This document shows, one piece after another, positions 7,782 through 17,588 of a stretch of DNA of 64,000 nt; position 1 is the first letter of the stretch, and the number at the start of each line of letters is the position of its first letter. A model generated the notes under the pieces. It had not been told where the DNA came from. It searched no databases and saw only the letters and a list, made by a program, of their open reading frames with translations. Position numbers and translations under genes: made by a program. Origin of the DNA: Paracoccaceae bacterium (GTDB lineage: Bacteria; Pseudomonadota; Alphaproteobacteria; Rhodobacterales; Rhodobacteraceae). The stretch covers positions 62,001 to 126,000 of the forward strand of contig JANSYF010000001.1 of NCBI GenBank assembly GCA_024742575.1, written 5' to 3'.

Positions 7782-8780
7782 ATGATGTTGGATAAACAAA
7801 GTCAAAAACCGCATGATCGATTGGCAGAAGTTTTGGCCGATGATTTGGCCGAGGTGAATACCCTGATCCGCACGCGGATGGCGTCGGAACACGCGCCGCG
7901 CATTCCTGAGGTTACCGCGCATCTGGTCGAGGCCGGGGGCAAACGCCTGCGCCCAATGCTGACGCTCGCAGCGGCACGGATGTGCGGCTACGAGGGCGAC
8001 AACCATGTGAAGTTGGCCGCTACCGTAGAATTTATCCACACTGCGACGCTGCTCCATGACGACGTGGTGGACGAAAGCGAAAAGCGACGGGGACGACCAA
8101 CGGCGAACCTTTTGTGGGACAACAAGTCCAGCGTGTTGGTGGGCGATTACCTGTTTGCCCGGTCGTTCCAGTTGATGACAGAGACCAACAACATCCGCGT
8201 GTTGCACATCCTGTCTGATGCTGCGGCCACTATTGCCGAAGGCGAGGTTTTGCAGATGACTGCGGCGCAGGATTTGCGCACAACCGAAGACATCTACCTG
8301 CAAGTTGTGCGTGGCAAGACCGCTGCGCTGTTTTCTGCCGCAACCGAAGTGGGCGGTGTGATTGCCGACATGAACGAGGCGCAAATCAAGGCGCTGTTCG
8401 ATTATGGTGATGCGTTGGGGATTGCGTTCCAGATTGTCGATGACCTTTTGGATTATTGGGGGTCGGATGCCACTGGCAAAAATGTGGGCGATGATTTCCG
8501 CGAACGCAAACTGACGTTGCCGGTGATCAAGGCCGTTGCGTTGGGTGACGACGCAGAGCGCGACTTCTGGAAGCGCACCATCGAGAAGGGGCGTCAGGAA
8601 GACGGCGATCTTGAGCACGCGATTGCGCTTTTGAACAAGCATGGCACGTTAGAGGCGACGCGGGCCGAAGCCAACGACTGGATCGTCAAGGCGCGTACTG
8701 CACTGGCCACGCTGCCAGAGCATCCCATCCGCGAAATGCTGGATGATCTGGCCGATTATGTCGTGGCGCGGGTTAACTGA
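7782..8780 (+). CDS. long-chain trans-polyprenyl diphosphate synthase (ubiquinone side chain)
   Basis: This 332-residue enzyme extends farnesyl diphosphate with isopentenyl diphosphate to make the quinone tail, decaprenyl in most Rhodobacterales. The first aspartate-rich motif is LLHDDVVDE, the second is DDLLDYWG, and GGKRLRPML precedes them. The size agrees with IspB/DdsA. AAGGA at 7771-7775 favours ATG 7782, with ATG 7785 equally possible; ATG 7776 is too close. It converges with ispE, which makes its C5 precursor, and the two stop codons overlap by 8 bases. Chain length cannot be assigned firmly from the sequence. Confidence 0.92.
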   Translation: MMLDKQSQKPHDRLAEVLADDLAEVNTLIRTRMASEHAPRIPEVTAHLVEAGGKRLRPMLTLAAARMCGYEGDNHVKLAATVEFIHTATLLHDDVVDESEKRRGRPTANLLWDNKSSVLVGDYLFARSFQLMTETNNIRVLHILSDAAATIAEGEVLQMTAAQDLRTTEDIYLQVVRGKTAALFSAATEVGGVIADMNEAQIKALFDYGDALGIAFQIVDDLLDYWGSDATGKNVGDDFRERKLTLPVIKAVALGDDAERDFWKRTIEKGRQEDGDLEHAIALLNKHGTLEATRAEANDWIVKARTALATLPEHPIREMLDDLADYVVARVN

Positions 8781-9675
8781 CCCTGGGCAGGGCTGCGTTA
8801 AACTGGTCGCCCAAAACACAGCCGACGACCCACCAATCGGGATGGGCGCGATAGAGCGCGCCAGTGGCTTCTTTCGCCTCGGATTCGGTTTCAAACAGCC
8901 CAAAACAGGTCGCGCCGGAGCCTGACATTCGTGCCAGACCGCAGCCGTCCTGCGCCGCCAGCACCTCAAGCACATCCGCTATGGCAGGTTGAACCGTCAC
9001 AGCGGGCGCTTCCAGATCGTTGCGCATTCCGCGAAGCCAGTCGATCAGCGCAGCCGCGTCCGCGAACGCGGGGATTTCGTCGGGCATTGGTGGATTGGTC
9101 TTGAACGTCAACGCCTTGAACACGGACGGCGTCGAGACGGGAAGGCGTGGATTGACCAGCACGGCATACAACGTTGGAAGTGGCACGGCGTCAAGCTGAT
9201 CACCGATGCCCCTTGCGCGCATGGGTTTGCAGGCAAGGCACATCGGCACATCAGCCCCAAGGCTTGAAAGCGCAGCGCGATGTTGTTTTGCGGTTTCCTC
9301 TGGTGCAGATGCCAAGGCATCCATCTGAGCGTCGTCACGCCAAACCATCCCCCGCCACGCCGCCGCCGCATCGGCGGACCCTCCACCAATTCCTGAGGCG
9401 GGCGGCAAAATCTTTTCCAACCGCAAGGCCACGCTATCGTTTTGGACCAAAGCAGCGGCTTGCAGGGCAAGATTGGCCATGTCAGCCGGGACACCCGCAG
9501 ACTCGGGGCCTTCGACCGTCAACGATAGCGCATTTCCCGATTTGATTTCCAAACGGTCGCCAACCGACGCAAATGTGACCAGCGAGTCGAGCAGATGATA
9601 CCCGTCATCGCGTTGGCCGGTCACATGCAGTGTCAGATTGATCTTCGCAGGCGCAAAGACGTTAACCGTCGTCAT
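8773..9675 (-). CDS. ispE: 4-diphosphocytidyl-2-C-methyl-D-erythritol kinase
   Basis: This GHMP kinase of 300 residues phosphorylates CDP-methylerythritol in the non-mevalonate isoprenoid pathway. The N-terminal FAPAKINLTLHV and the ATP-binding PPASGIGGGSADAAAA motif are both present, together with a C-terminal MSGSGATCFGLF motif. ATG 9675 gives the family N-terminus MTTVNVFAPAKINL. The start overlaps the end of the upstream TPR gene by 14 bases, implying coupling. An upstream in-frame extension inside the TPR gene is not conserved in character. The gene supplies precursor to the neighbouring polyprenyl synthase. Confidence 0.95.
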   Translation of the reverse strand: MTTVNVFAPAKINLTLHVTGQRDDGYHLLDSLVTFASVGDRLEIKSGNALSLTVEGPESAGVPADMANLALQAAALVQNDSVALRLEKILPPASGIGGGSADAAAAWRGMVWRDDAQMDALASAPEETAKQHRAALSSLGADVPMCLACKPMRARGIGDQLDAVPLPTLYAVLVNPRLPVSTPSVFKALTFKTNPPMPDEIPAFADAAALIDWLRGMRNDLEAPAVTVQPAIADVLEVLAAQDGCGLARMSGSGATCFGLFETESEAKEATGALYRAHPDWWVVGCVLGDQFNAALPRVS

Positions 9676-11386
9676 TCGCCACCTGCAATGGCGGCGCGCC
9701 TTCCTCGGCCAGCACCTGATCCAGCCCGACATCCAGCTTGGCGCGGATGCGCTCGGCGTTCACCTCTTCGGCAGTGCTGCCATAAACGACAAACGACAAC
9801 GCCCGACGCCATTGGAACCGCGCTTCGGTCTTGCGGCCTACAGCCCAGTAAACATCGCCCAGATGGTCGTTGACGATAGGATCAACCGGCATCAGTTCGG
9901 CGGCACGCTCCATATGACCAACTGCTTCCTCATAACGGCCAAGGCGGTAAAGCACCCACCCAAGGCTGTCGATGATATAGCCACTGTCAGGTCGCGCCGC
10001 AGCCGCGCGCTCGATCATGTCGAGCGCTTCGTCCAGCTTGATCTGTTTCTCAACCAGCGAATAACCAAGGTAGTTCAACACCTGCGGCTGTTCCGGGTTC
10101 AACTCCAACGCCGCACGGAAATCAGCTTCTGCATCGTCCCAGCGATCAAGCCGCTCATAGCCGATTGCGCGCGCATAATGCAGGAACCATTGGCTTTGGG
10201 TTTCGACCTCAAAAAGGTCAAGCGCCTGCGTATAGGCATCGACGGCTTCTTGATAGCGTTCGAGTTGGCGCATCGTATCACCCAGCGTCGAATGAACGAT
10301 GGGCTGATCCGCGTGGGTTTTAGCCAATCGTTGCAGAACTTCGACAGCCGCATCCACTTTGTCACTGTCGCGCAGGGCAGCAGCCCGTCCCAGTTCGGCG
10401 GCGTGATAGGCGGGGTGGTCTTCGGGTACTTCGGCATAAGCTTTGACGGCAAGGTCTGACTGGCCCATGTCGTCCAGCAGGCTTGCGGTCAAGAGAATGG
10501 CGTCGATGTGATCGGGGCGCAGATATTCGGCCACCCGCGTATAGAGCAGCGTGAATTCGTCATTCGCTTCGCTCGCAAGCGCGGCGGCCAGCGTATAGAA
10601 CACCTCGGCCAAACCATCGCGTGCACCGCGGATATGGGTGAACGGAATCGCATCACCAGCTTGCAGCGCGTCGCGCATCAGGCTTAGGCCGGGGTCAAGC
10701 TCTGAACCAAAGGCGGTTTCGATCAGGGTTAGGGCATCTTCGTTCCGGTCAAGCTGGCTAAGCACTTCGACATGCGCCATGACCCCGCGCCGGGTCAGTT
10801 GCATCCCGCCCGTGCCCGCATCTTCAAGGATCGCGGCAGAGCTTTCGAAATCACCAACCGAGGCCAAGGCCAACGCTTTGTGATACATCGCGAAATTGCG
10901 CAAACCTTGCTGGTTGGAAAGGTCGTCAAACTGCACAAGCGCCGCCGACATATCGCCCGTTCCAAGCTGTGACCAAGCAAGCAGCAAACCATCAACCAAC
11001 GGCCCAACGCCGAGATCATCATTCACTTGCACAATCAGCGCGTCGTAATCCTCGGCCTCGGCAAGCTGTGCGACAATCGCCATTTGTGCGACTTGGCTGC
11101 GATGCCCGTCATTGACCAACTTGGTCGCAAGGGCGGCGGCACGCTCTACATCGCCCAGCGAAATCTCGGCCAGCGCGGCCCGTTCGAGGATCACCGGATT
11201 CTCCGGGTCGAACATTACCGCTTGTCCGTAATAGGACGCGGCTGCCTGAATATCGCCTTCGAAACTGGCCTGCCGCCCGGCAAGGTAATCCCCCGCCAAA
11301 CTGTTGGCGAACGCGCCGCCGGGGGCCATCAGGCAGAGCGCCAGCGCTGCTGACCCCAGAAGCCGTTTCATGCTCGATTGCGCCAT
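9662..11386 (-). CDS. TPR-repeat protein with signal peptide
   Basis: The 574-residue product begins MAQSSMKRLLGSAALALCLMAPGGAFA, a typical signal peptide with cleavage near residue 27, so it is exported. The rest is almost entirely helical tetratricopeptide repeats. The clearest copies lie between residues 350 and 540 and contain LGDTMRQLERYQEAVDAY, LNYLGYSLVEKQIKLDEAL, SLGWVLYRLGRYEEA and LGDVYWAVGRKTEA. AAGGAGAAAGAC precedes ATG 11386. Such proteins act as periplasmic scaffolds. It overlaps ispE, but a functional link is not evident. Related proteins are widespread in Rhodobacterales. Confidence 0.88.
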   Translation of the reverse strand: MAQSSMKRLLGSAALALCLMAPGGAFANSLAGDYLAGRQASFEGDIQAAASYYGQAVMFDPENPVILERAALAEISLGDVERAAALATKLVNDGHRSQVAQMAIVAQLAEAEDYDALIVQVNDDLGVGPLVDGLLLAWSQLGTGDMSAALVQFDDLSNQQGLRNFAMYHKALALASVGDFESSAAILEDAGTGGMQLTRRGVMAHVEVLSQLDRNEDALTLIETAFGSELDPGLSLMRDALQAGDAIPFTHIRGARDGLAEVFYTLAAALASEANDEFTLLYTRVAEYLRPDHIDAILLTASLLDDMGQSDLAVKAYAEVPEDHPAYHAAELGRAAALRDSDKVDAAVEVLQRLAKTHADQPIVHSTLGDTMRQLERYQEAVDAYTQALDLFEVETQSQWFLHYARAIGYERLDRWDDAEADFRAALELNPEQPQVLNYLGYSLVEKQIKLDEALDMIERAAAARPDSGYIIDSLGWVLYRLGRYEEAVGHMERAAELMPVDPIVNDHLGDVYWAVGRKTEARFQWRRALSFVVYGSTAEEVNAERIRAKLDVGLDQVLAEEGAPPLQVANDDG

Positions 11387-11456
11387 GTCTTTCTCCTTGA
11401 AAAAGGCGAATTTGGCGAAGCGTAGCGCGGCGATCGGACACACGCAACCAACGCAA

Positions 11457-11480
11457 AAGGCCGGGCGTTGGCCCGGCCTT
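11457..11480 (-). terminator. terminator after ETF-QO gene
   Basis: AAGGCCGGGC pairs perfectly with GCCCGGCCTT around a four-base loop, 6 bases beyond the ETF-QO stop on the minus strand and followed by TT. It separates the ETF-QO transcript from the downstream TPR gene. Confidence 0.85.
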
Positions 11481-11486
11481 GTCACT

Positions 11487-13136
11487 TTACATGTTCGGGT
11501 AGTTCGGACCGTCCCCGCCTTGCGGCACTGTCCAGTTGATATTCTGGCTTGGGTCCTTGATATCGCAGGTTTTACAGTGGACACAGTTCTGAAAATTGAT
11601 GACGAATTTGTCATCACCGTTCTCGTCTTTGACGAATTCATAGACCCCCGCCGGGCAGTAACGCGCCGATGGACCACCGTATTTCGGCAAATTCACCGAA
11701 ACCGGGATCGACGCATCCTTGAGCTTTAGGTGCGCAGGCTGGCTTTCTTCGTGGTTGGTTGCCGCGAAAGACACGTTGGTCAAGCGGTCAAACGACAGTT
11801 TTCCGTCAGGTTTGGGGTAATCGATCGGTTTGAAGTTCTTTGCTTCGCCCGTCGCCTCGGCGTCGGATTTGCCGTGGCCCAGAGTGCCCAAAAGCGAAAA
11901 GCCCAACGTGTTCGTCCACATGTCGAACCCGCCGACGGTCAGCGAGGCCACCAACCCGCGCTTAGACCAGAGCGGTTTGACGTTGCGAACCTTCTTGAGA
12001 TCGGTGCCGATAGCGCCATCGCGGACATCTGTTTCATAGTCCGACAGTTCGTCAGACGCGCGACCGTCCTGAATGGCGGCATAGGCCGCCTCAGCAGCGG
12101 CTTTGCCCGACAGCATCGCGTTGTGGTTGCCCTTGATGCGCGGCACGTTGACCATACCGACCGAGCAGCCCAGCAGCGCAACACCCGGCGCGACCATCTT
12201 GGGCATCGACTGGTAACCGCCTTCGGAAATCGCGCGCGCCCCGTAAGCCACACGTTTGCCGCCCTTGAGCAGCTCTGCCACCATCGGATGGTGCTTAAAG
12301 CGCTGGAATTCCATGTAGGGGTACAGGTGCGGGTTCTCGTAATTCAGGTGCACCACAAAGCCGACATAGACCTGATTGTTGTCGAGATGGTAGATAAACG
12401 ATCCGCCACCCGCGTTGCTGCCCAGCGGCCAACCCATCGTGTGAGTGACAGAGCCTTCGCGGTGCTTATCGGGGTCAATCTCCCAGATTTCCTTCATGCC
12501 AAGGCCGAATTTCTGCGGCTCCTTGCCTTTGGACAGATCGTACTTGGCGATCACTTCCTTGGCGAGGCTACCGCGCACGCCTTCACTCAGGAACACGTAT
12601 TTGCCGTGCAGCTCCATCCCTGGCTCATAGCCCGGCCCCGGTGTGCCATCCGCGTTTTTGCCGAATTCACCGGCAACCACACCTTTGACTTCGCCGCTGT
12701 CGCCGTAGACGATTTCGGAACAAGCCATGCCAGGAAAAATCTCGACGCCCAGTTCTTCGGCCTGTTCGGCCATCCAGCGGCACACATTGCCCATCGACAC
12801 GATGTAATTGCCATGGTTGTTCATCAGCGGCGGCATTGGCCAGTTCGGAATGCGGATTTGGCCCGCTTCGCCCAGCATGTAGAAATTGTCATCCTTGACC
12901 GGCACGTTCAGCGGCGCACCCTTTTCTTTCCAGTCGGGGATCAGCGCGTCCAGACCGCAAGGATCGAGAACCGCACCTGACAGGATGTGTGCGCCCACTT
13001 CTGAGCCTTTTTCCAGAACAACGACGTTCAGTTCGGCGTCGAGTTGTTTCAGACGGATCGCGGCGGACAGGCCAGCGGGGCCTGCGCCAACGATGACAAC
13101 ATCATATTCCATCGCTTCGCGCGTGTGTTCGCTCAT
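11487..13136 (-). CDS. electron transfer flavoprotein-ubiquinone oxidoreductase
   Basis: This 549-residue inner-membrane-associated enzyme passes electrons from ETF (fatty acid and amino acid oxidation) to ubiquinone. The FAD-binding [16 protein letters not shown] is at residues 14-29. The C-terminus has the [4Fe-4S] ligands YCPAGVYE and [13 protein letters not shown]. The [11 protein letters not shown] and [12 protein letters not shown] segments are typical of the family. ATG 13136 ([12 protein letters not shown]) gives the expected start; the upstream extension is not protein-like. It is monocistronic, ending at a strong terminator. Confidence 0.95.
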   Translation of the reverse strand: MSEHTREAMEYDVVIVGAGPAGLSAAIRLKQLDAELNVVVLEKGSEVGAHILSGAVLDPCGLDALIPDWKEKGAPLNVPVKDDNFYMLGEAGQIRIPNWPMPPLMNNHGNYIVSMGNVCRWMAEQAEELGVEIFPGMACSEIVYGDSGEVKGVVAGEFGKNADGTPGPGYEPGMELHGKYVFLSEGVRGSLAKEVIAKYDLSKGKEPQKFGLGMKEIWEIDPDKHREGSVTHTMGWPLGSNAGGGSFIYHLDNNQVYVGFVVHLNYENPHLYPYMEFQRFKHHPMVAELLKGGKRVAYGARAISEGGYQSMPKMVAPGVALLGCSVGMVNVPRIKGNHNAMLSGKAAAEAAYAAIQDGRASDELSDYETDVRDGAIGTDLKKVRNVKPLWSKRGLVASLTVGGFDMWTNTLGFSLLGTLGHGKSDAEATGEAKNFKPIDYPKPDGKLSFDRLTNVSFAATNHEESQPAHLKLKDASIPVSVNLPKYGGPSARYCPAGVYEFVKDENGDDKFVINFQNCVHCKTCDIKDPSQNINWTVPQGGDGPNYPNM

Positions 13137-13411
13137 GTCGGGTACTTTCCTGGATGTCACGTGTCGAAAACCTGATGGGTCACGTAACGTGCAGGTCAAG
13201 ATCGGTCAATTGCGACACGGCGTTACAACCCGGTTTACACAGGAATTGCAGCATTTTCGTGCGCCGCACCTTGCCGAGCCGCCGCAACACCTCTTGCGTT
13301 TCCACAACGGGTCGGGTCACTGTTGCGTCAACGCTAGTGACATGTTTAGACCGCGCCAACGTAATATGGCGCCAGAGTAATTCGCTCTGCCGACCAAGAG
13401 GGAAACTTCCC

Positions 13412-13882
13412 ATGGATAAGCTACCCATGACCCGCGCCGGACACGCCGCGCTGGAAATAGAATTGAAAACGCTCAAATCCGAAGAGCGTCCCGCCGTGAT
13501 CAAGGCGATCGCCGAAGCTCGCGAACTGGGCGACCTCAAGGAAAACGCAGAATACCATTCTGCACGGGAAAAGCAGGGTTTCATCGAAGGCCGGATCAAG
13601 GAACTGGAAGGTATCCTTAGTCTGGTCGAAGTGATCGATCCCACCAAACTGTCCGGCCATATCAAGTTTGGCGCAACCGTCACTCTGGTCGACGAAGACA
13701 CCGACGAGGAAAAGACGTGGCAGATCGTTGGCGAACACGAGGCCAATATCGAAAAAGGCCTGTTAAACATCAAATCTCCTATCGCCCGCGCGCTGATCGG
13801 CAAAGACGAAGGCGACAGTGTTGAGGTACGCACGCCGGGTGGTGACAAATCCTACGAAGTATTGAAGATCGAATACATCTGA
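13412..13882 (+). CDS. greA: transcription elongation factor GreA
   Basis: The 156-residue length is exactly that of GreA. The N-terminal coiled coil carries [15 protein letters not shown] and the tip region [15 protein letters not shown], with the acidic residues that support transcript cleavage in backtracked RNA polymerase. The C-terminal FKBP-like domain includes [11 protein letters not shown] and [16 protein letters not shown]. The start is ATG 13412, preceded by AGAGGGAAAC. The next gene starts within its stop codon. Confidence 0.95.
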   Translation: MDKLPMTRAGHAALEIELKTLKSEERPAVIKAIAEARELGDLKENAEYHSAREKQGFIEGRIKELEGILSLVEVIDPTKLSGHIKFGATVTLVDEDTDEEKTWQIVGEHEANIEKGLLNIKSPIARALIGKDEGDSVEVRTPGGDKSYEVLKIEYI

Positions 13883-14907
13883 TGGGTCGGACCCCAGCAA
13901 TGGCACAGGAAAAAAACGCTCGCCCCGGACCAAAAGCGATTCAGGCCCGCCCTGGAGAAATGACACGTGGGCTGAGCGGAATCGAAATGACTGCGGCAGC
14001 ACTCAGCGTGATCTGGCTGGTAATCTCAGCGGCGTTTTTTCTGTTTTCGGGAAATGACGGCACGGATGGCCTGCGCTTTTTGCTGACCCTGATGGTGATC
14101 TTCTTTCCCGTCGGTATGATCTGGGTCGCGGCCGTCGGGGCCCGGTCATCGCGGATCATGCGCGAGGAAAGCGCGCGTTTGCAAACCGCCATCGACGCCA
14201 TTCGCCACGCCTATATTGCCCAGAACCAAGCTGGGGGGCGGGATCAGGCACCGCATCCGTCGATCGTCAAGAAACTGGAAGAAATCGCTGACGCGCAGAA
14301 AAAGGCGGAAACAACGTTGGCGATGTTCACTTCGACCCGTGCTGCGCAGATCGCTGTGCAGGCCGGTGCGCCCGACCCTGAAACCGGCGACCAACCGGTG
14401 CTGGCCCTTGGCACTCCGGCAGAAGACCTGCAACCACCGCTCTCTAACTCCGATTTCATCCGCGCGCTGCATTTCCCCGAAACCGCCGAAGACCAAGAAG
14501 GCTTCGCAGCCCTGCGCCGTGCGCTGAAAGATCGCCCGTCTGCACAATTGGTGCAGGCAGCGCAGGACGTGCTGACCCTGCTCAGCCAAGACGGGATCTA
14601 CATGGACGATCTGCGCCCCGACATGGCACGCCCTGAGATGTGGCGACGCTTTGCCAAAGGCGAACGGGGTCGCACCATCGCTGCCTTGGGTGGCGTTCGG
14701 GACCGATCGTCCCTGGCATTGACAGCGGGCCGGATGAAGCAAGACCCAATTTTCCGAGATGCCGCGCATCACTTCCTGCGACTGTTCGACAAGGGATTTG
14801 CCCGGTTTGAAAACACCGCGTCTGACGCAGAGATTTCGGACCTCGCAGGCACCCGTACCGCGCGCGCGTTCATGCTGCTGGGCCGTGTCACAGGAACATT
14901 TGACTGA
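13882..14907 (+). CDS. conserved membrane-anchored protein of unknown function
   Basis: The protein has 341 residues. After about 30 basic residues, two adjacent hydrophobic segments (roughly 35-57 and 63-84) form a hairpin anchor, followed by a charged, helical cytoplasmic region with SARLQTAIDAIRHAY and KKLEEIADAQKKAETTL, probably coiled coil, then a helical C-terminal domain. The ATG at 13882 overlaps the greA stop by one base (TGATG), so translation is probably coupled; an internal ATG at 13900 is an alternative. I recognise it only as the sort of unknown protein conserved in Rhodobacterales. Confidence 0.7.
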   Translation: MGRTPAMAQEKNARPGPKAIQARPGEMTRGLSGIEMTAAALSVIWLVISAAFFLFSGNDGTDGLRFLLTLMVIFFPVGMIWVAAVGARSSRIMREESARLQTAIDAIRHAYIAQNQAGGRDQAPHPSIVKKLEEIADAQKKAETTLAMFTSTRAAQIAVQAGAPDPETGDQPVLALGTPAEDLQPPLSNSDFIRALHFPETAEDQEGFAALRRALKDRPSAQLVQAAQDVLTLLSQDGIYMDDLRPDMARPEMWRRFAKGERGRTIAALGGVRDRSSLALTAGRMKQDPIFRDAAHHFLRLFDKGFARFENTASDAEISDLAGTRTARAFMLLGRVTGTFD

Positions 14908-14949
14908 ACCCAATCGCGGTCACCGAATTTTAGACTTTTTACAGAGGCT

Positions 14950-14971
14950 CGATTTTTCGTACGAAAAATCG
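14950..14971. terminator. perfect 22-base palindrome between convergent genes
   Basis: CGATTTTTCGT is followed directly by its own reverse complement. It lies between the 13882-14907 gene and the end of the moeA fusion gene, 9 bases from the latter's stop. As RNA it gives a 9-bp stem with a GTAC loop and U-runs inside the stem, so it could act as a bidirectional terminator. Confidence 0.5.
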
Positions 14972-14979
14972 GATCGTGT

Positions 14980-17100
14980 TCAAAATTTGAACGACCCAAA
15001 GGGAATGTATCTGACCGAATCGCCTTGCGTCACATGCACTGCTCCGTCCGGTAATTCGACCAATCCCTCCGCCCAGCTAAGCCCGCTAATCCGCCCCGAG
15101 CCTTCGGATTTGAACACCTCGGCCTGACCATCGCGGATACGCGCCCGCAAATACTCTCGTCGTCCCGGTTTCTTGCGCTTCTCAAACGCGGCGGGAACGT
15201 TGAACCCCTGGGGCTCCATCCATCCCGCACCAGACAGCGCACCCATCGCAGGTCGAGCAAAAATCAGGGTACAAACCAACGCCGCCACCGGATTTCCGGG
15301 AAGTCCAAACACCGGCACACCCTTCCAAAGACCCAAAGCCAAGGGGCGCCCAGGTTTGAGAGCGATCCGCCATTCTTGCATTGCCCCGGTTGCACGCAAC
15401 AGAGCCGAAATATGATCTTCATCGCCGGCTGACGCGCCACCAGAAGTGAGTATCACATCCGAAAGCCCCGCCGCCGCATCCAGCGCCGCGCGCACTTCCT
15501 CTCGTTCGTCGGCCGCGCAGCCCATATCCACCGCGTCATAGCCGAAACCAGAACACAGGCTTAGTAGCATCGGGCGGTTCGCATCAAAGATCTGGCCCTC
15601 AGCAGCCAGCGCGCCCGGCTCTACAATTTCGTCGCCCGTCGAAAGCACCGCGACACGCAGCTTTTTGCACACATCGAGTCGACCATGCCCAACCGCCGCC
15701 GCTAGGGCGAGGTCTGCTGGGGTAAGCACCCGCCCCGCCTCCAGTGCGATGTCGCCATGCACCACGTCCTCTCCTGCCTTGCGCGTGTTTGCACCACGTC
15801 TTAACGGCCCGTGAAAGGCGATCTGTCCGTCGCTCGCGCGCACGTCCTCATCCAACACCACCGTATCCACACCCTTGGGCAGATCGGCACCGGTCAGCAC
15901 CCGGATCGCATGTCCCTCGGGCACAATACCTGCAAAAGGCGCACCCGCCGCCGCGCGCCCTGGAACAAGTGGTAAGGTCTGCGGCCCATCTCCGATCACG
16001 GAACCGGCAAAGCCATAGCCATCTACCGCTGTGTTTGGATGCGGCGGGTTAGACCGTTTGGCCGCCAGATCATCGGCCAGCACCCGCCCTGCCGCCTGCA
16101 TCAGTGGCACGGTCTCGGTCCCGACCACGGGCGTCATTCTATCGCGCAACAGCGCCAAGGCATCATCAACCGGCGTCCAATCCACACCGGCAGGAAGCGC
16201 AAAGCAATCGTTACGCAAAGGCGGAGGCGTAAGGGTGACCCGCTCACCCGCCGCATCAATTAAATCCTGCGTGTGCCCAGCACCCAGAATCCACGCTTCA
16301 TCATGCGCCTCCGGCCCGATATCCTTGAGCATCGCGTCCAATCGCGCTGGCAACAGCTTGGCCAAAGCCCGTGCCAAAAGTCGGACTTGTGCGGCATCCC
16401 GTATCTCTTCGTTCTGAAGCTCCTTCACCGCTGGCTCTATCAGACCTGGCCAAATTTCAACAAGCACGGTCTGCGCATCAGACCATTCCTGAAAAGGCCA
16501 AACCGCAACCCCGGCATGCCGCCGCAAACGCGCAAGCATGGGCAGGCCCATCAAAGCCTGACTTCCCACAGTCGGGTTAAAGAAGAGTTGAAAACAGGAA
16601 GACGATGCCTTGGCCGCTAGATCGCAAGCGCGGCGTTCGGCGCAGATGTCATAGGAAATCCCAGACTTACGATATGGCACATCCGGCCACGCGTCCTCAG
16701 TCGGCTTGCCCCAGAACGGCCCAGGTCCGTCAAAAAGCCTGTTTATTTCGGATGCCACATCAAAGCGGTTGTTTTCACCTGCCTCGGTGTCGGCGATCCT
16801 TACCTCCAACCAATCCCAAAACACCAGCGGGTCGTCTGACCCCGTGACTTGCCCAACGAAGCCACGTGGATAGCCGAACGGGAAATCGAACCCGATCAGG
16901 GCGCGGCGACCTGCATCAGCCTCGGCTTTGATAAAGGACGAAAGCCATGCCTCGGCCTCGATACGGGACCGGCAATAGACCGGATCATGCTCTGCGCCCT
17001 GTCGCACAACTCCGATCCAGATCGCGTCTTTTGACGGGCGCGCAGGCGCGCGTTTGCCAGCGGACCAATCAACAATCGCAATCGTGTCGAACCCCGTCAA
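14980..17100 (-). CDS. moeA: fusion of DUF429-like domain and molybdopterin molybdenumtransferase MoeA
   Basis: At 706 residues this is nearly twice the usual MoeA length. Residues about 320-706 are a complete MoeA, which inserts molybdate into adenylated molybdopterin: PHPNTAVDGYGF, LTGADLPKGVDTVV, STGDEIVEPG, TSGGASAGDEDH and GLPGNPVAALVC are all there, followed by the C-terminal domain IV. Residues 1-318 form a separate domain beginning DTIAIVDWSAGK with a later LIGFDFPFGYPRGF, resembling RNase H-fold DUF429 proteins; its role is unknown. It is last in the operon and overlaps mobB by 4 bases. I see no frameshift, so the fusion looks genuine. Confidence 0.88.
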   Translation of the reverse strand: MTGFDTIAIVDWSAGKRAPARPSKDAIWIGVVRQGAEHDPVYCRSRIEAEAWLSSFIKAEADAGRRALIGFDFPFGYPRGFVGQVTGSDDPLVFWDWLEVRIADTEAGENNRFDVASEINRLFDGPGPFWGKPTEDAWPDVPYRKSGISYDICAERRACDLAAKASSSCFQLFFNPTVGSQALMGLPMLARLRRHAGVAVWPFQEWSDAQTVLVEIWPGLIEPAVKELQNEEIRDAAQVRLLARALAKLLPARLDAMLKDIGPEAHDEAWILGAGHTQDLIDAAGERVTLTPPPLRNDCFALPAGVDWTPVDDALALLRDRMTPVVGTETVPLMQAAGRVLADDLAAKRSNPPHPNTAVDGYGFAGSVIGDGPQTLPLVPGRAAAGAPFAGIVPEGHAIRVLTGADLPKGVDTVVLDEDVRASDGQIAFHGPLRRGANTRKAGEDVVHGDIALEAGRVLTPADLALAAAVGHGRLDVCKKLRVAVLSTGDEIVEPGALAAEGQIFDANRPMLLSLCSGFGYDAVDMGCAADEREEVRAALDAAAGLSDVILTSGGASAGDEDHISALLRATGAMQEWRIALKPGRPLALGLWKGVPVFGLPGNPVAALVCTLIFARPAMGALSGAGWMEPQGFNVPAAFEKRKKPGRREYLRARIRDGQAEVFKSEGSGRISGLSWAEGLVELPDGAVHVTQGDSVRYIPFGSFKF

Positions 17101-17588
17101 AGCCCAACCTCTGACAAGACAAAATCCGCAATCGCTTTGGTGTCGTTAAGATCGAACACAGGACGATCAAGCTCCAACGGCGTATCGCTGGCAACCGCTT
17201 GAATGGTCGGATCGCCGGGCGCGATCAGGTCATTACCGGTTTCCGCACGGAATGCCTCGATCTTGGGATGGCGGTCGCGTTTGTAGCCTTCGACAAGTAC
17301 GAGGTCGACCGGCATCAATTTTGACAGCAGAGCCTCTAGTGTAGGCTCATCCTCACTACGCAACTCGTGCATCAGCGCAAAGCGGTTGCGAGAGGCCAAC
17401 AATACCTCAGTAGCGCCTGCGACCCGGTGGCGGTGGCTGTCCTTGCCGGGGTGGTCCACATCAAAGGTGTGGTGCGCGTGTTTGACCGTCGACACGGTGA
17501 ACCCCCGCCCGGTGATCTCGGTAACAAGCCGTTCCATCAACCCGGTCTTGCCCGCGTTCTTCCACCCGGTGACCCCGTAAATCCTCAT
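17097..17588 (-). CDS. mobB: molybdopterin-guanine dinucleotide biosynthesis adapter protein MobB
   Basis: This 163-residue GTP-binding protein assists guanylation of the molybdenum cofactor. The P-loop-type sequence is GWKNAGKTGLMERLV at residues 7-21, followed by STVKHAHHTFDVDHPGKDS, which is diagnostic of MobB, and VEGYKRDRHPKIE in the second half. It overlaps both neighbours by 4 bases, mobA upstream and moeA downstream, so the operon is translationally coupled. Confidence 0.94.
   Translation of the reverse strand: MRIYGVTGWKNAGKTGLMERLVTEITGRGFTVSTVKHAHHTFDVDHPGKDSHRHRVAGATEVLLASRNRFALMHELRSEDEPTLEALLSKLMPVDLVLVEGYKRDRHPKIEAFRAETGNDLIAPGDPTIQAVASDTPLELDRPVFDLNDTKAIADFVLSEVGL

Noticed and set aside
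9638-10459. Plus-strand frame across the TPR gene
   Set aside because: Antisense to a signal-peptide TPR protein with clear repeats; composition is not protein-like.
11730-12980. Long plus-strand frame antisense to the ETF-QO gene
   Set aside because: It mirrors codons of a clearly conserved enzyme with high third-position GC, which often leaves an open antisense frame. No domain or ribosome site is visible.
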